Shown here: positions 22,639-24,819 of the stretch, piece by piece
Numbering within the stretch: position 1 is the stretch's first letter
Layout of the letters: each line of letters begins with the position of its first letter
Origin: Peptostreptococcaceae bacterium oral taxon 113 str. W5053
GTDB taxonomy: Bacteria; Bacillota; Clostridia; Tissierellales; Peptoniphilaceae
Direction: 5' to 3'
Assembly (NCBI GenBank): GCA_000467935.1
Contig: KI259838.1
Coordinates: 1 to 24,819 of the forward strand
DNA length: 24,819 nt
The notes under the pieces: generated by a model
What the model was told of the DNA's origin: nothing
Database searches by the model: none
What the model saw: only the letters and a program-made list of their open reading frames with translations
Position numbers and translations under genes: made by a program

Positions 22639-22704
22639 TTGTTCTTTGTTGTCTAAATTGTAGCAAAGAACAAAAATGCTTATGTGACAGGAAACTTACA
22701 AAAG
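22639..22704 (-). promoter_or_regulatory. Promoter and probable regulator site of bceAB
   Basis: TGCTACAAT gives an extended -10 box (TACAAT at 22662-22657) without a good -35 box, as expected of an activated promoter. Upstream at 22700-22683 the minus strand reads TGTAAGTTTCCTGTCACA: two TGTVA-like half sites 11 bases apart, the helical repeat favoured by OmpR-type regulators. A perfect 10-bp inverted repeat, TTGTTCTTTG with CAAAGAACAA (22673-22664 and 22648-22639), encloses the -10 box. Binding by the BceR-like protein is inference. Confidence 0.5.
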
Positions 22705-22731
22705 CATTTTCTTTTCCTAAAGATTTTTCAC

Positions 22732-22755
22732 AAAAATACCGCAATCTTATTGCGG
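22732..22755 (-). terminator. Rho-independent terminator at the end of bceRS
   Basis: A perfect 7-bp stem CCGCAAT/ATTGCGG (22755-22749 and 22745-22739) with a 3-base loop is followed by TATTTTTG. The kinase stop codon begins at the last base of the upstream arm and runs into the loop. Confidence 0.85.
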
Positions 22756-23745
22756 CATTGTGAAAAATTTCTTCTCTTTCGGAATATAGAGGGTTACCCT
22801 GGTTCCTTCTCCCTGTTGACTGACTACCTTTATGTCCATATAAAGTTTTTCGCAAAGCTTTTTGCAAATATAAAGACCCATTCCCGTAGACTTTCCAAAT
22901 TTTCTTCCGGTTTCTCCTGTATATCCCCGTTCAAAAATTCTAGGCAAATCCGAAGCTTTAATTCCTATTCCATTATCCTTTAACCCCAATTCAATCCATT
23001 CATCCCTTTCTTCACCGAAAAAGCAAAATTCTGAATTTTCTTTCCGATATTGTATCGCATTATTCATCAGTTGGTTTAAAATAAATATCAACCATTTGGA
23101 ATCCGTATACCCTTGAATCTTTAAATTTTCTTTTTCAATATGAATTCCCTGCTCAATCAATCGAGTTGAATTTTCCCGAAGCACTCGATTGACAATATCT
23201 TCCAGAGAAATTTTTCGAATCAAATAATCTTCACGAGGACTTTGACTTCGCGCATAGTACATAGCTTGATCAATACAAGCCTCTACACGCGATAATTCTT
23301 TTTTCATTTTCGATGAAAAATCTCCCGGTTTATTCTCCGCCATCAATCCTAAAGCCGCCAAAGGCGTCTTCACTTCATGAACCCATAAAGCCATATATTC
23401 TTCCATTTCTTTTATTGCTGTATTTTGTTTAACCAATTCTTCCTGATAAGCTAAACGCATTCTTTCTCCCTTTTCCGAATAAAATTTGGCAAAATAAGCT
23501 TCTTTTCCTTTCCACGGCTCAGAAAAAAGATAGTCCGATGAAGATAATTCTTCCATTTTCTTCATATCTTTTCTTTCTTTTATATAGGGAAAGAAAAATA
23601 TAAACCAGCAGCCAAACAATACAAGCATACTAATCCACAAAGCAAAAGATTGATTACTGTAATAGGAAAGAAAAATATAAATCCCGACAGGCGTAGATAT
23701 ACCGACGAAAAATGAAAGTCCATGATACTCTATATATTTGTTCAT
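22747..23745 (-). CDS. BceS-type intramembrane-sensing histidine kinase
   Basis: The 332-aa kinase has two close membrane helices (about 11-28 and 35-54) joined by only a few outside residues, the mark of intramembrane-sensing kinases that take their signal from a BceB-like transporter. His123 in WVHEVKTPLAAL is the phosphorylation site. The ATP domain shows the N box NQLMNNAIQY, G1 DNGIGI, F box RIFERGYTG and G2 GKSTGMGLYI. The start overlaps the regulator stop (ATGA). A terminator overlaps the stop codon. The partner regulator and transporter are both adjacent, so the resistance module is complete. Confidence 0.93.
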   Translation of the reverse strand: MNKYIEYHGLSFFVGISTPVGIYIFLSYYSNQSFALWISMLVLFGCWFIFFFPYIKERKDMKKMEELSSSDYLFSEPWKGKEAYFAKFYSEKGERMRLAYQEELVKQNTAIKEMEEYMALWVHEVKTPLAALGLMAENKPGDFSSKMKKELSRVEACIDQAMYYARSQSPREDYLIRKISLEDIVNRVLRENSTRLIEQGIHIEKENLKIQGYTDSKWLIFILNQLMNNAIQYRKENSEFCFFGEERDEWIELGLKDNGIGIKASDLPRIFERGYTGETGRKFGKSTGMGLYICKKLCEKLYMDIKVVSQQGEGTRVTLYIPKEKKFFTMPQ

Positions 23746-24416
23746 TCCTCCACCCTTACCTGATATCCTAAGCCACGCCTGGTCACAATAAAATCTTCCA
23801 AACCGATTTCACTCAAAGTTTTTCTCAAGCGATTCATATTTACCGTCAATGTATTGTCATCCACAAATTCATCCGTTTGCCACAGATGATTCATCATCTT
23901 TTCACGATTCACAATCCCTCCTTGAGCTTCCATTAATAAGGAAAATAAAAGCAATTCATTTTTTCTAAGCTCCAAACTCTTTCCTCTGAAACTCACTTTT
24001 CCGGATATTTTATCCAACTTTACATCACGTAAAAATAGGATGTCTTCCATCTTCGGATTCGCCCGCTTTAATACCGCTTGAATTCGAGCCAAAAGAATTT
24101 TTGAATTATAAGGTTTCGTCACAAAATCATCTGCCCCAAGCTCCATGCTTAACAGTTCGTCCATTTCCGTATTTTGCACCGTCACCACAATAATCGGAAT
24201 CTTGGATTTTTTTCGAATCTGACGACAAACAAAATGACCGTCATTAAAAGGAAGATTTAAATCCAATAAGACCAAATCCGGTTTACAATCCAAGACATCT
24301 TCAACCGTCTTGTCAAAAGTCCCCGGAGCAATCACTTCATAACCATTTTTTTCCAAAAACGTCTTTAATTCTATACGTATACTCTTTTGATCTTCCACGA
24401 TCATAATCTTTTTCAT
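23742..24416 (-). CDS. BceR-type response regulator, OmpR family
   Basis: The 224-aa regulator has a receiver domain with the acidic pocket VEDQ, phospho-acceptor Asp52 in LVLLDLNLPF, Thr in VTVQNTE and Lys in DFVTKPYN. A C-terminal winged helix follows, with LRKNELLLFSLLMEAQGGIVNREKM, DDNTLTVNMNRLRKTL as recognition helix and VTRRGLGYQV in the wing. I start at ATG 24416 (MKKIMIVEDQ) after GGAGGA; the ATG five codons earlier overlaps that site. It should control the bceAB promoter at 22639-22704. Confidence 0.93.
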   Translation of the reverse strand: MKKIMIVEDQKSIRIELKTFLEKNGYEVIAPGTFDKTVEDVLDCKPDLVLLDLNLPFNDGHFVCRQIRKKSKIPIIVVTVQNTEMDELLSMELGADDFVTKPYNSKILLARIQAVLKRANPKMEDILFLRDVKLDKISGKVSFRGKSLELRKNELLLFSLLMEAQGGIVNREKMMNHLWQTDEFVDDNTLTVNMNRLRKTLSEIGLEDFIVTRRGLGYQVRVEE

Positions 24417-24819
24417 AAACTTTTCCTCCATCTTTATTTATTGTATAAGATATTCAAATTTTTAGAAAAATAAATTGTAAATTTTTTGTGACTTTTTTTA
24501 AATAATTCCTATTTTATGAACCGGATACTCATTTTTTTGTCAAACTCGTTTTCCATCCTGCACTTTCGTTGCAACTGTTTTCCTCGTTATTTTATAAATT
24601 ATTTACTATAAAACGTGATTATTGCAAATGTTTTTTTGTTTTCTTAATTTTACGTATCTTTTTCTTGCTTTTTTAATTTTATGCTTTTATTCGTTAAATT
24701 AAAACATAGGGAAAACGTTTCCTTTGTTTTTTGATTTTTTGGTCATTCCTCTTGACATTCAAAAAAAAATCATGTAATGTAAGCTTAAGGGATAATGTAT
24801 AATGCATTACATACATAAG
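24417..24819. other. AT-rich gene-free region with outward promoter and operator-like repeats
   Basis: No ORF is supported here. On the minus strand TTATACAAT (24444-24436 region) is a likely -10 box for bceRS. On the plus strand TGTAAATTTTTTGTGA (24476-24491) has the same TGTAA-N6-TGTNA form as the site before bceAB. GGGAAAACGTTTCC (24709-24722) resembles a LacI-family or cre operator. TTGACA (24752-24757) and TAATGT (24775-24780), 17 bases apart, form a promoter reading out of the window. Inverted ATGTAATG...CATTACAT and repeated TAATGTA follow it. Confidence 0.45.

Noticed and set aside
24709..24722. Firm call of a CcpA cre site
   Set aside because: It differs from the cre consensus at about four positions, so it is kept only as an operator-like sequence.

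Overview
The window looks like chromosomal DNA of a low-GC, Gram-positive anaerobe of the Clostridia/Tissierellia type. This is inferred from the strong AT bias, AGGAGG-type ribosome binding sites, T-tailed hairpin terminators, an EtfBA pair, an iron-dependent butanol-type alcohol dehydrogenase, a type 2 IPP isomerase, LCP and GT51 cell-wall enzymes, and a BceRSAB-type peptide-antibiotic module. No species can be named. Almost all genes lie on the minus strand; only etfBA is on the plus strand.

Layout by minus-strand transcription units. (1) 24416-22747: bceRS-like two-component system closed by a terminator; 22607-19790: bceAB-like ABC transporter with its own promoter. (2) 19567-18653: GT51 peptidoglycan glycosyltransferase with terminator. 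(3) 18383-17060: a very AT-rich accessory island with a 64-aa peptide of unknown function, a heptanucleotide repeat and a CPBP intramembrane protease gene broken by a frameshift at A/T homopolymers. (4) 15005-16795 (plus strand): etfB-etfA, followed by an unusual three-way-junction RNA fold and a terminator. (5) 14887-13727: alcohol dehydrogenase. (6) 13550-11596: lipoprotein, unknown protein and SanA/DUF218-like protein, with a terminator pressed against the second gene's ribosome binding site. (7) 11513-8871: alanine-racemase-family protein, TIGR01212-type radical SAM protein and isochorismatase-family hydrolase, then a doubtful small ORF and a terminator. (8) 8545-6465: LCP protein and fni. 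(9) 6385-79: one tightly coupled operon.

Unit 9 is the most interesting. It starts with a glutamate-cysteine-ligase-type enzyme (GCS2) and a circularly permuted ATP-grasp ligase. These are followed by a solute-binding lipoprotein, an intact class I glutamine-amidotransferase-type gamma-glutamyl hydrolase (C26) and a diverged C26 paralogue that has lost its catalytic Cys and His. It ends in a single open frame joining dihydrofolate reductase to phosphotransacetylase, with a strong internal ribosome binding site before the Pta part. Start/stop overlaps link four junctions, with one promoter before the first gene and one terminator after the last. My inference is a pathway that makes and turns over a gamma-glutamyl peptide or low-molecular-weight thiol. 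The product cannot be read from sequence.

Secondary points are the alanine racemase homologue with several altered active-site positions, EtfA with changed FAD-site residues, a shared repeat motif upstream of bceAB and near bceRS, and an outward-facing promoter with operator-like repeats at the right edge. No rRNA, intact tRNA, CRISPR array or complete insertion sequence was seen.
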